Shown: piece after piece, positions 24,278-36,836 of the stretch
Layout of the letters: every line of letters begins with the position of its first letter
Numbering within the stretch: the first letter of the stretch is position 1
NCBI GenBank assembly: GCA_015143295.1
Contig: CM026559.1
Coordinates: 20,846,826-20,910,825 of the forward strand
Source: Tetracentron sinense
Lineage: Eukaryota; Streptophyta; Magnoliopsida; Trochodendrales; Trochodendraceae
Direction: 5' to 3'
Length of the DNA: 64,000 nucleotides
Notes under the pieces: model-generated
What the model saw: the letters and a program-made list of their open reading frames with translations, nothing else
Database searches by the model: none
Told to the model about the DNA's origin: nothing
Program-made: the position numbers and the translations under genes

Positions 24278-25324
24278 ACCCACCAAATTCGTGGGTTTAG
24301 GGTTACAACACCCTAAGGGGAGATTTTTAGAAACAAGTGAGAGAGTTAGGGTTTTGGAAGGGGTTTTAGCAAGAGATCAAAGGTGAAGCAAGGATTTCTC
24401 CATTTAAGCTTGGATCTCACTTCCACAAGCCTTCTCAAGTTCTTCCTCCTAAGTTTTTCAAGGTAGATACATTATACTAACTTTCCTTGTCATGATCCAT
24501 TAATATGTGTTCCTATTATTAGGTTCCTTTTTGTAAAAGTAAGATGTAAACCATGTTTGTAATGAAGTTAAGGTGTATAACTTAATATGTGTATACTAAT
24601 GAAATGAATGGAGTAAAACCAAGGTATAGGATCTTGTTTTTGTAATGTAAGCTTTGATGCATGTGTTTGAATACATGTAGGGCATATAGCCTAAGGCATA
24701 TAACCTTGTATGTGTATACAATTGAAAAGCATAAAATGAAATCGAGGTTTATGGCCTTGTATGTGTAGCTACTTGCTACTAGCTATCTATGATAGGATTC
24801 ATCTATGAAAAAACAAGATTTAAAGTATGTGTTGTGACATATAGAGTGTAGATACACTCTATCGTCTACCATGTTATGATTTCAAGTATTGGATCATAGT
24901 TTTTATGAAAAAGAGTAGATACTCTCTACCAGTTAGCTATGTTATGATGTTAAGGAAAGTGAAATAGAATGAATGGTTGTTGGATGAAATAGGCTAAGTA
25001 GCACATGTGTATACTATGATACCTCCATGAATAATGCTCCATAATATGTGTTGATGTTCTTACTTTATGATGATCACAATACTCTATGCATTGTATTCAA
25101 TGTTTAAAATGCTTTTTATGATATTATGATGCTCACACGTACTCTATGATACTCACAACCACTATGTACATGTATGAGGTAGGATCAAGATGTTTCATAA
25201 GACTCATAAGTAAAAGATTATAAGAAAAGGTTCATAAGCTTCATAAGTAAAAAGATCATAAGAAAAGTTTATAAGAAAGGAAATGCAAGCTCATAAGAAA
25301 AGAAGTCAAAAATATAAAGCATGA

Positions 25325-25607
25325 AAGGATGTTAGTGTACTATGACCAAGTACGGGCACTAACATTTGTTTCCAAGAATATGAGAGGACACTAGTATACT
25401 ATGACCAGGTACGGGTACTAGTGTCTATCTCCAAGTAAAAACGATGTAAGCATAGGAAGGATACTAGTGTACTATGACCAGGTATGGGCACTAGTATCTG
25501 TTTCTAACAAGTATTAAAGGATGTTAGTGTACTATGACCAGGTACGGGTACTAACATCTGTTTCCAAGTATATGAGAGGACACTAGTATACTATGACCAG
25601 GTACGGG
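25325..25607. repeat. LTR minisatellite, left part
   Basis: Imperfect tandem units of about 60-95 bp built around ggacactagtatactatgacc and aggtacgggtactagt. Four to five units here; the array resumes after the nested element at 28876. Confidence 0.8.
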
Positions 25608-28600
25608 TGAAACAAGGCTTTTCGGTCGTTGAAACGAATCACCCTATTTCAATACTTTAATTTAATCCGAATCCTGCATACATATGAAAATGGTATAGGG
25701 TGTGTGTCGGATGTCGAATCCTCACTCGGGGTTAGTTAGTTAGTGCAACAAAGAAAATAAAAATAATAAACTAAAGTAAAGATTAAAATGGTGGAGTGGT
25801 GAGAATGATGGAATAATGGGATTTTTTTAAAAACACTTTTGTTTGAGAAATTATTAAGGTCTACCACTATCCATGAAACAAGCATAAAACATAATTAAAC
25901 ACGAGTACTAACACGAGTTAACTACAAGAGAATCTGTAGCCTAGACAGACGTGTCGCACAATGGCAAGCTTAAGTACGTCCCAGACTAGCCGGATCAGTC
26001 AAGTAGTTTGACAAGTGTATTCCCGAAGAATAACTTGGGCTAGATTGTGTTCCTAAGTCAACAAGCACAGTTAACCAACAAGATTTTGAGGAGGCCAATT
26101 AAGAGCTTAGTATACGAAAGTAGTAGGGACCTGTGGGTATGTTAGGAAACAGGGACCCGCGCTCGTGGTCTTATTCAACTCAAAAATGAAGGATTCACTG
26201 ATTTTGTGATGGTCCTATGAACACTGAGCTAAATTTGGCTCTAAATCTTGGTTCATTTTATTAAATTGCTTTCGGGTTCACACAGTTGGAGTGATGAGGT
26301 GGGTGATGAAATCCCACCAGTTTCAAGTAGAGCTGGGTTTGCTCTTTTAATTAATGTATTTTTTGGCCATTCACACAGTTCGAAAAAGTTGTACAAAAGC
26401 AAATAAACAATCACCACCTAGATGCTCAGTCAACACCCGGGATCGCTTTCAAGCGAGGTATAGAACACGTACCTACCCGTGGGCTATGCCACGGGGTCGC
26501 CTCCGTGAGGTAGGGAGGGGTAATGGGCTTGGGCCCACTCCGAGCTAGTACTCCCTACTCACACTCCTTCCCTATGCACAAGTTAGTGCACAATAAAATA
26601 TAGGTCAAGTGATTGGGAATTATTTTTGGAAGGTGGTTGCCTTTAAGGGGTTGCACACAACATTCAGTTAATTAGGCAGATTAATTCATTTCCAAATTTG
26701 GGTTTTAATTCAAACTTAGTAGTTTTCTAAAGTAGGGAACTACTATTTCTAAATTTTCCCTCAAGTTTTGGAAACCTTCCAATTCAAATTGGTGAAATCA
26801 GGGCAAACTTCCCAAAATGGAATTGGGTTAAAGATAGACTTTTTCCACTACAAAGATTTAGAAATTTTTTGAAAATTAGAAATTTCTAAAAAAATATGCT
26901 AAATCTCTAAAAGATATGGGAAAATGCCTAAAATTAACAAAATTCTTATTTGAAAAGTCTCCAAAAGTAATAATTCCCAAAATACTAATCACCTAAAACA
27001 AAACAGAATGTAAATCAAAACCTAACACTTTTTTTTTTGCTGTTTTTTTTTTTTTTTTTTCGTGCTAGGGTTGCTAAGCCCTTGAACACATATCTAAAAA
27101 TAAAAATAAAAAATATAGAAAGTCCTAAATTATTACAAGTTGCACTCGGCCATCCGAGGCTTAAAAAAAATAAAAATAAAAATAACCAAGTAGAAAAGAA
27201 AGAGAAGAAGGGGATCCCAAATCCCTTGCTATATATATATATATATTTTTGTTTCCTGAAAATTTTCTTCTTTCTTTATGCACTTCCTTCACCCGACCGG
27301 CAACGGCGCCATTTGAAACAAGGTTTTTCGGTCGTTGAAACGAATCACCCTATTTCAATACTTTAATTTAATCCGAATCCTGCATACATATGAAAATGGT
27401 ATAGGGTGTGTGTCGGATGTCGAATCCTCACTCGGGGTTAGTTAGTTAGTGCAACAAAGAAAATAAAAATAATAAAATAAAGAAAAGATTAAAATGGTGG
27501 AGTGGAGAGAATGATGGAATAATGGGATTTTTTAAAAAACACTTTTGTTTGAGAAATTATTAAGGTCTACCACTATCCATGAAACATGCATAAAACATAA
27601 TTAAACATGAGAAAAAAAAAACTAACATTTATTTAGAATGATTCATTAAATTAAAAAGTACTTACAACACTTGAAGACAAAGAAATTGCAAGAACATTCG
27701 AAAGTAAAGCTGTAAAAATGATGAGATGAAGAGCTTTCTTCTTCACTTTCTTTCTTTTTCTCCTTCCTTTGCAAGAGTCACCAAAGATGAAGATATACCG
27801 AGAGATAGAGAGAAAACAAAAGATCCGTAGGTGAGAGAGAAGAGGTAAGATGATAGAGAATGGGGTAAGAGAGAGAAAAGGGGTTGAGAAATGAGAGAGA
27901 GATGAGAAGAGAAGTTAGGGGGGAAGGAACCATTTTTTAGAGGAAGAGATGGTGTAGGTTATATAGGATCATAGTTAGGGTTTGGAGAGAAAGAAGGTGT
28001 GATGAGATGGACGGCTAGGATTTCGTAAAGAAAAAGAGAAATTAGGGTTTCACTTTTGAAAAGTGAGTTGTTAGGATGGGAGAGAAATTAGGAAAATAAG
28101 TAAGAAATGGAAGGGGATTAGGGTTTTGAAAGAAAATGAGATGGGTGGCTAGGATTAGAGTTTGGTGATATGGGTGGCTAAGATTTACTAGAAGGTGGTG
28201 GGTAGGTTTAGGAAAAAGAGATGGGATTAGGGTTTTTAAACTAACTAGGGTTTTGAAAAGTAAGGATGGACGGCTAAGATGATAAAGGTTGACGAATAGG
28301 ATTAGGAGAGAGAGATTAGGGTTTTGAGAAATAAAAGAAAAAAAGAAGAGAAAATGATGGCAGGGGGTTTTGAACCCTGGTCTCTAACACAGACTCCCAT
28401 AGATTTCACCAACTAAGCAAGCTTTTCTCCTTTATCTTGTATAGTGATCTTTATTACTCAAGTCCTCTTTCTTGGAAATTGACTCTTCAGCTCCCTAGGC
28501 CTCATTATGTAATTGTGATCTCTTGGCTTAGCCCATACTTGGCCTGCATCTACTTGGTATAGCCTGTTGGCTCTTTAGTCTTCAGTAATGGGCTTTGATG

Positions 28601-28875
28601 CTTAACTACGGCCTCCAGTCCTTGAAAATCGTCTAGTTAGGGTTCCTAAGACAGTTAAAACACATAATGAGAGTTTATTGAAATGACTCAGTATCTAGAC
28701 TTTCAGAAATGTGTTTAAACTATGCAAATATACCATTTTTACCAGAAATGTGTGTGTTATGCAATGGAGGGAACTCTTACGTAGAAAAGTTTGTAAAAAT
28801 GTAACTTTTACGTAAAAGAGTGCGATAATGCTAAAAGGATAATTGTGAAAAACAAACACTTTTAAGCGAATATCA
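25608..28875 (-). mobile_element. Tat/Athila-type LTR element relic, nested
   Basis: Flanked by the 5-bp duplication ACGGG (25603-25607 and 28876-28880). On the minus strand, a 1562-bp 5' LTR (28875 to 27314) starts TGATATTC and ends CCTTGTTTCA, followed by a primer-binding site tggcgccgttgccggt (about 27311-27296), matching tRNA-Asp as used by Tat/Athila elements. Only a ~298-bp piece of the second LTR remains (25608-25905). The ~1.4-kb interior has no recognisable protein. LTR pieces are ~97% alike by eye, so insertion is fairly recent. Broken. Confidence 0.8.
27314..28875 (-). repeat. Complete LTR of the Tat/Athila-type relic
   Basis: 1562 bp with ends TG...CA on the minus strand. Its first 298 bases (in + order) are repeated at 25608-25905. 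Adjacent to the tRNA-Asp-type primer-binding site at 27296-27311. Confidence 0.75.
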
Positions 28876-29260
28876 ACGGGTACTAGTATCTGTTTTCAAG
28901 TAAAATAAAGAATATGAAAGGATACTTGTGTACTATGACCAGGTACAGGTACTAATATCTGTTTCCAAGATAAGTAAGAAATGATGTTTAGTATACTATG
29001 ATCAGGTATGGGCACTATCATCTATTTGCATTCAAGTAAGATCATAATAAACTCACAAGCAAGTTAACAAGAATATGAAAGGATGCTAGTGTATAATGAC
29101 CAGGTACAGGCACCAGTATCTGTTTCCAAGATAAGTAAGAAAAGATGTTAGTGTACTATGACTAGGTATGGGGACTATCATCTGTTTCCAAGTAAGTAAG
29201 AGAGGATGCTAGTATACTATAATCAGGTACTGGTACTAGCATCTGTCTCAAAGTAAGTAC
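28876..29260. repeat. LTR minisatellite, right part
   Basis: Continuation of the 25325-25607 array: about five more units with gtgtactatgaccaggtac and gcactatcatctgtttcca words. The nested element splits one array. Confidence 0.8.
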
Positions 29261-30150
29261 AAGATAAATTAAAAGAATGGTCTCATAAGCTAAGAATCCA
29301 ATAAGACATATAAGGAACCCACAATATTCATAAGATGTATAAGGAACTCACAATACTCGTAAGATATTTGAAATACATTTTATTAAAGTGTGAACTTAAA
29401 GTATGATTTTCGAGATTATGCATTTGTTATCTTAGTCTTAACTTTCGTACTCTGATTATTTATATATTATGATGAATTGTATCCTGTATGGCATATTAAT
29501 GTATTGTAACATGGTTAGTTAGTAGTATAAATATTTATACGCTGAGTATTAAATACTTAGTTGAACTATTATTTTGGTAGGTTCCAGGTTGGACGGTCGT
29601 GCTGCAGAGCCATAGGTCGAGGAGGTTCATGGAGAGCAGGAGCTTGCTTGGGATTATCATGCAGATGTTAGGGGCCTTAACATGTGACCTTATGGTTGAG
29701 TTGAGTGAGAGAGATATGTATTTTAGGATTTTGTTTTGGGGATTTTCATGTAGGCTTGAGTTGGTAACTCAAGTATTGGACCTTGTGTATATTTGTAGTT
29801 TTTAATAAGTCTTTTGTCAATGTTATCACTTAGAAGAACTTTTATATAGAAGAAATTTTCAGGTTCACTATTTGTTATGCCTTGTATACGCTTTGCAGGA
29901 TGGTTTGAAGTATAAGTCACGTTGCCAAAGTACCATAACTCCTAGGTGGTATTTTGGGGCGTTACAGATTAGATTATCTTTACACTCTCCAAGAGATGAT
30001 CTCTATCTCTAGCGTTTTGTACTAAATACAAACATACAGCTCCAAATCCCTAACGGATTCGAAACAGCAATGTACGAAAAGACTAATTGAGTCTAACATA
30101 CAATTAATCCCTATATCGAATAAGATTTTTTATGATGTTTATTGTTGTTA

Positions 30151-30166
30151 GCTCTGATACCAACTA
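30151..30166 (-). other. Primer-binding site of the gag-only element
   Basis: gctctgataccaacta reads TAGTTGGTATCAGAGC on the minus strand, the initiator-Met tRNA complement used by many plant LTR elements. It directly abuts the LTR starting at 30167, which fixes the element's orientation. Confidence 0.85.
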
Positions 30167-33100
30167 TGACGTCCCAAACCCGCACCTAAGGAATCATGTT
30201 CCGAGACGCATGCCTGTTTATCATTATCATGCAAACGGAAGACTTTGCCTGCGAAAATACAGTAATTTTCAACTTTTCTTATGAGCTTACATAAGCAATA
30301 ATAAATAATCATCACAATAACCCATCATAAGCAAATACGTTGCCTCATTGGCTACAATAGCCTTTACTTTTGGCTCCACAATTGTGCCGGTACACTTTCC
30401 TGACTCTATCAAGCGTAGCTCCTTGCCAATCCGCAACCACTTCAGAATATGAAGACATAAAATGAGGGGAGTGAGCTATAGAGCCCAAGAAAATCCAAAG
30501 TCCATCTAGACTATTTTTCACTTAATAACATTCATCAATAATGATATAGTAGTACAGTGAAAATCTCATATTATAATAATATCGTAACTTGTGACCCTAG
30601 GTCACTTAGGGCTATTTCACCCTATAAAAGGTTCCCAACTTCCAAGTGTTTTTCACCGTCTAGTTCATCCAATCATTGTCCTCAACATCAGGTTACCATG
30701 ATAGATACCCAATCATGCTCTATCCTTGAGTCCATAGACTCAATCGACTGGGCCTTCGCCCATGCACAACCTCTATCTTGAGTCCATAGACTCAATTATC
30801 CACAAATCAGGACTTCTCTTGTTTACGACCAATTCTTGGGTATGCTAACCCAATTAACCTTAAATCTTTATTTTCTATTACCCGGGCCTTCAACCAATAG
30901 TTGACAGGAATAGAACAACTCTTCTGACATATCACTTTATATTTTCCCACTGTGAGAAACACCAATACAGACAACCACATTTGTCAGGAACACATCTGAT
31001 CACCAGGATACACATCTGACCGCCTGGATACCCAACTGATAGCTAGGAAACCCATCCAACTTTTCAGGAAAATGAAACTCATCTAACAAGCTAGGGACGT
31101 ACCTCTCACTACCCGGATCATCAGAAAATCCATCCAACATACCAGGATACCACATTAGACATACCAAAGATGCACCTCTGACTACCAGGAAACACCTAAC
31201 TACTAGGAAACACCTGCCTACCAGGAAACATCTGACATATCACTTTGTCAGGCAAAACACCTCTGACATACTACTCTTGTCAGGAAACACATCTGACGTA
31301 TCAGGGTTCACACCTTTAACATGTCAGGAACACTCATCTGATTACCAGGAAGCACCTCTAACAATGTCCATGCCAAACAAAACACATCTGACAATATCCA
31401 TGCCAGGCAAAACACCTCTAACATCAAAACCTGTTAGGCATAACACCTTTGACATCAAATCTTGTCAGGTACCACACCTCTAACATCTCACTTAATCTAA
31501 CCTCTATTGGAATGTACTTGTCCCTGCAGAACATCATCCTTCAAGGAAACTATCCTGTAACATCACTACCTCTTTTGGGTGCATATCGACTGACAGAGGC
31601 CAATGCTCCCTCAAGGTAACATCATTGAGTTCGTAAACTCAATACATCACTAGGTCCGTGGACCACAATCCAAACTTGGGCCCATAAGCCCAATGTCATC
31701 CTAACTCTCCCGACTATCAGTCACGAAGGAACCCCGGCTCTTAGCAGACCCACCTTTTCAGACCTAGTCAAAGAGGAACCACAGATAGCATTTCACAGAG
31801 GTTAGGTTTTCTAAACGTAGGAAATCCCCAATTATTCAAGCCTTGCTTAAATAATTGAACCAGTTGGACCTCACGCCAGTGGACCAAGTCCGAGGTATAC
31901 TATTCCGGTGTGGAACATTACCCGGTCGATGAATCATTTCATCGCCTTACCATGTTCAAAAAATATCACATCACATAACACAATTGTTCCGATAAGGAAC
32001 ATATCAGGGCTGATGGGTCCGTCTATCTCCCTACAACATTCAAACAACATCCCAACACATAGGGATTCTCCGAGGTGCAACTTTACCAGGCTAATGGACC
32101 TACCATTGTCGTAGAAGTATTCAAAGATCATCACATCATACAAGGTGGTTCTGATAGGGAACATATCTGGGCCGATGAGTCCATCCATCATCCTACAAAC
32201 ACTCAAACACCATCACATCATACAAGGTTATTCTAATAGGGAACTTAACCAGGCCAATGGACCTACCATTGCCTTAAAACAAACATCACATAACATTCTT
32301 CATGCAAAGATGACTTCACAACACCTAGAGGGGCCGACATAGGCCCCTTGCAAAATCTGCATTAACTGTGATCGATCGTACCATCGATTACACCTACAAT
32401 CGATCGTACTTTGCCTATGATCAATCGTCCAGGGTCCTGATAGAACCCCAGGTGATCCATTTGTTTACGATTGATCATCTTGATTGATAGCACCATCGAT
32501 TTGTATGCCTACAATCGATCGCCACATGACTACGATTGATCGCAGATCACTCTGAGCCTAAATTTCGAGTTGTACACAGCTCGAAACAGAGGGCTACACC
32601 CCTCTGCTCTATTTCCACTCTTTCTCATCCCTTCCATACACAATCCACCGGTCCCCGACCCTTTTCATCCATGCCATACATTATCCACTCTAGTTCACAT
32701 ACAAAGTAGCTTAAATAAAGGGAAAAGAGAAGAGAGGGAGACGGATTTTACCTACTACATGGCTTTTGAGGCTCCGAATGTTGAAATGGTCATCGCCAAT
32801 GCGATCAGAACGCCAGAAAACCTCTAGGTGAACCACCTTTCTCTCTAACTTCCACTTTCTCTCTCTAGAATTCTCTATTTTTCTCTCTACTCGCTAATCA
32901 AGATGCTAGGAAGAAAAATAGATGTCGCCAACGCGTCGGCACGTCAAAAGACCCCAAGATGGACTCCCCTTTCTTTATCTCTCTCCTCTTTCTCTCTACA
33001 CTTTCTCTCTCTAGACTCAAATTGGGCAGAGTTTCGGCTCTTATCCGAATGAGAGAAAATGAGGGGCCTAGCCCCTCTTATATAGGCCAAAGTAGGGGTG

Positions 33101-33804
33101 AGGTGTCCCACTAGGTGATGTCATCGATGACATCATTGTGTGATGTCATTGATGACATCCCACATGTTGACTATTTGATCGGTTTTCTCAACTTTTCATG
33201 TATACGACCTGTGAAACCCACTAAACGACGCACAATGATGCCAAACTTAAGGTAACCGAACTTGGGGTAGTCAGTCACCCGTTATACAAATTTTGAGAAA
33301 AAATATTGAGTTTTGATAGTAAAAAGCAAGTTCAGAAGAAAACTGCAAAAGCCACTAATTTTCTGATTTTGGATGCAAAACACGCTGTCGTTTCTTTGTT
33401 TGAGATAATGACATCTAAAACGTCAAACAATCATTCGTACGATCTGTCAACACGCTATGGTGCAAATTTCACAGATTTCTATTGGAGCACTCGGTAAATA
33501 TTGAGTCCCGATTAAACTTTCGACAATCTATGAAATTCCTGGTTTTCTTGATTTTCTCACATACAAGGCCTCCACAGTCTCGCGAATCGATGCGCGACGG
33601 AACTGGTAGGAGAGGTGATCGTCCCGATAGCCGACCAGTACGTTGTGTGCAATTTCCAGAGAAAAACACTGAAGTTTTATTGGTACAATTCAGTCCCGAA
33701 CAAAAAACCACTTTCCACAAATTTATCAAACACTGAACTAATTAACCTCAGTTAAGGACCTGTAAACCCATAATTTTATTCTATTAAAATTCTAGGTCAT
33801 TACA
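30167..33804 (-). repeat. Right (5') LTR of the gag-only element
   Basis: 3638 bp; + strand begins tgacgtcccaaaccc and ends aggtcattaca. Contains a minisatellite of accaggaaacacct / ctctgacatatcagg units (30960-31490), a cluster of atcgatcg words (32366-32550) and a minus-strand TATA-like block at about 33085 (cttatataggcc). No protein is expected here. Confidence 0.75.
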
Positions 33805-35154
33805 AAGTAGAAGCTGGGATTTTTCGACGTCCCAGATGCATCCACAATGCCCCTGTCATCATCCGGAGACCTATCACACAAGTAGTGGGTAAAATCCATT
33901 CCCCTCTCTTCTATTTCCCTATTATTTAAGCTACATTTTATGTGGAATGGTTTGTATGCGATGGTATGTGAATAAAAAAGGGTCAAAGACCCAGAATGAT
34001 GTGAAGGGAATGGTTGGGTGATGGGGATGGATGGAAAGTGGGTAGAGGTGTGTAGACCTCAGTCTCAGTAAAATAGAGTTTTGATGAGATTTATGCTCTG
34101 CGACTGATCGTGCGATCAATTGTTATGTGATTTGTTGATTCGAATGGTTTGGAATGTCTTGGAATGGCGAGTTTGTGTGATGGATGGTTTGGATGGTGAA
34201 TCCATGCATGAAAAAAGGTTGTGAGACCCTGTGTAAGACCAAATATAGGTGAATATGGTGAAATGGGATGTGTGATTGTGTTTAAGGGTTGTGAGAACCC
34301 ATAAATGGGAAAAATGTGATGCATTGCTATTCAAATCTGTGTTTAGAGCAATGGAAAGGTCCATGAGCCCAATAAGGTTCCAAATCGGAATAATTTCATC
34401 TTGGACTTTGGCCCGTGAGGCACAAGGCCCAATTTTTGATGTCATATATTCCCTTTCATTTATTAAGGGCAATGGGAGGACCCATTGGCCCGGCTAGGTT
34501 CTAAATTGGAACAATTATATTGGCTAATGAGTCTATGGACTTCGAGGTGAAGGCCTCAGCGAGTAACAACCTGATTGGAGAATGAGTCAATGGACTCTGG
34601 GGCGATGGCCCCTATAGGTGAAGGCCTAGTGCTTTTTATGTTGCCTTGTGGGGTAGTGACCTTTGTATAGTAGGCATGTCCTGTGGGGATGATGACCTTT
34701 ATATAGTAGGTATGTCCCTATAGAGGTTTGCCTTGAGGGATGGTGATCAGCGGTGGTAGGTATGTCCCAATAGAAGTTGGATAAATGAATGTTGCCTTAA
34801 GGGGTGGTGATCTGCGGTAGAAGTTATGTCCCAATAGAGGTTGGATAAATGAATGTTGGCTTGACGGGTGATGACCTCTATACTTCGGTATGTTCCAATA
34901 ATAGCTTAAGTGGTAGGGATCTCTATGCTTTGGTATGTTACAACAAGACTTTAAAGGAGGTGTTTCCCAAGATAGGTTGAGGAATAAGGATCGTTGTACT
35001 TAGGTATGTCCCAAGACAGGTTGAGGAATTTGTATCATTGTAGTTAGGTATGTCCCAATAGAGCTTGGTTAAAGGTGCCGAATACCATAATAGGGTGATG
35101 ATCTTTGTACCTAGGTATGTCCTGTGGGGGCAGTGACCTTGTACTCAGGAATGC

Positions 35155-36487
35155 TGTTACAACTTAATTTAATCCAAATTAATAGACATAAAATCAAGGG
35201 TAAAAATAATATATTGCAAGTGCACAAGTGACACAATTGATGTATATGGTGAGCACAGGGTCGAATCCACAAGGATTGACTATTGTGCAACAAGAATTAA
35301 GGAAACAAAATCTAAAAAAGAGAGATTTAAAATCGGTTTTCCACTCAATGAGAATGGAGCAAAAATTACTGAGAATATAAAGCACGAGAAAGAGGTCTAA
35401 GACTTCAGGAAAATCCACCTATCCCTCCTTATGCTTAGATTTGGATGAAAACGCATCTAAAATTAAATAATCTAGATGGAAAATATTACGATTAAACCAC
35501 TGATTATTAATCCAATTGAATAATCATAGAAATTAAAAAATCACTTTGTATCCAACTCATAGGGGATCCAAGCATTCCATATGTCATTAGATCATATGAA
35601 ATCAAAGAATATATAGAGGGGAACAATTAACCAAAATAAGAATAATCATTCAATTAAAATTAATAACTAAATCATCCACAAAGTCTACATAAGTTGGAAT
35701 AAACTTCAAACCTCTAACCTTAGAAGGGTGTTTAGCCAACCATGATTGGAGTTGTCATCCTCCTTAATGGTTTTCTAAACACTACAATAAAAAAAAAACT
35801 CAAATAAAAAAAAAACTAAAATAAGTAAACTAACTAAAAGACAAGAAAGTAAGAGAGAAGAGAAGAGAGAAGAGAGAACCCAAGCCAAGAGAGGGAGGAT
35901 AGGGACGTCCCCCAAGGGTTTAATAGGGCTGGACGTCCAGCCCTTCTCTTCTTTTAGAAATTTCTCTCTTTCCTTTTTCTGAAGCTCTATTCTCTTGTAA
36001 AAGAAACATGACACCACACTTTTGACTTTCCCTTTTCTTTCTTCAGTATAATGGAAATATCTCAAGACCACCTTGTTGTACTTTCTCTATATTTGAAGTA
36101 TTCACTCATGTGCCAAATCTTTCTCCAACTCCTTCCTCTTTTGTCATGGGCCTTGGATTCTTTAGAATTTGGGCTTGAGTCTTGGGTTCTTTGACTATTT
36201 GACTTGGATTAGGACTTTAAATCTTCTTGAATCCCGAGAGTGGTCCGAATTAAGATTCCTGTAAAAAAAAATACATGTAATAAGTTTCTCTTAAGAATGT
36301 TTTGTATGCGACCTTTCCGGGCATGCATTAATGCATGTAACTATTCCATAAAAATTAAGAGAAAGAGGACAACGCAATGGTGAGAAGAGAATACACCACT
36401 TTACGTGTAAAAATGAAGATATAAACTAAAGAAGTATGATAATGCTTATTTAAATAAGAATAATTAAGTAAAATTAAGCACTTATCA
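35155..36487. mobile_element. Solo LTR, probable Tat/Athila type, 1333 bp
   Basis: Begins TGTTACAACTTAATT and ends GCACTTATCA. Flanks are aatgc (35150-35154) and tatgc (36488-36492), a 5-bp duplication with one mismatch. Contains the phrase cacagggtcgaatccacaagg seen in Tat/Athila-group LTRs, and purine-rich agagaagagag tracts. No internal coding region. Confidence 0.65.
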
Positions 36488-36836
36488 TATGCCCTGGTAA
36501 AGATTGAATATGATGTTATACCATAAAGGATGATAACTTATTTACTTTGGTATGGTCCAACAATACTTTGAAGGGTGAGGACCTTTGTACTTCGGTATGT
36601 TCTAACAAGACTTTGAGGGAGGCGTGTCCTAAGACAGGTTGAAGAATGGGGATCGCTATACTTAGAAATGTCCCAAGACAGGTTGAGGAATGGGGATCAC
36701 TATACTTAGGTATGTGCTGAGATAGTATAAGTTGTGGGTTGTGTGTTGAGTCTAAGGACTCAAGGTTGTACGGAGTCCTCCATGACTGATAGCCCGAAGT
36801 GAGTGGAATAATATCCATAAATCTTCTTTGACTAGG

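Larger units (their letters stand above)
23575..29966 (+). mobile_element. Tekay-type solo LTR, nested, itself carrying an insertion
   Basis: Begins TGTAGAGCCC and ends GGGCGTTACA, flanked by the 5-bp duplication GATTA (23570-23574 and 29967-29971). Subtracting the inserted 25608-28875 element leaves ~3.1 kb of LTR, with no primer-binding site or coding region of its own, so it reads as a solo LTR. A second start-like sequence (tgtagaaaccctgg, ~23786) suggests its first ~210 bases are partly duplicated. Contains a palindrome cluster and TATA box (24043-24277) and a tandem array (25325-25607, resuming 28876-29260). Confidence 0.75.
19255..33804 (-). mobile_element. Gag-only (TR-GAG-like) Ty3/gypsy element, old, hosting nested insertions
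   Basis: Minus-strand element with long direct repeats (19255-22191 and 30167-33804), an initiator-Met-type primer-binding site next to the right repeat (30151-30166), a gag region at about 22500-23450, and a purine-rich tract beside the left repeat (22192-22210, minus strand). No protease, reverse transcriptase or integrase region is present between gag and the left LTR, so it resembles the non-autonomous TR-GAG type. LTRs differ by roughly 10% by eye, suggesting an age of several million years. It is broken and carries a nested solo LTR at 23575-29966. Confidence 0.75.

Noticed and set aside
27037-27366. 109-codon open frame
   Set aside because: Low-complexity Phe/Lys-rich translation of poly(T) and AT-rich sequence running into an LTR; overlaps the primer-binding site.
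33469-34497. Overlapping open frames on both strands
   Set aside because: They lie in the right LTR end and the inverted LTR fragment and match no protein family.
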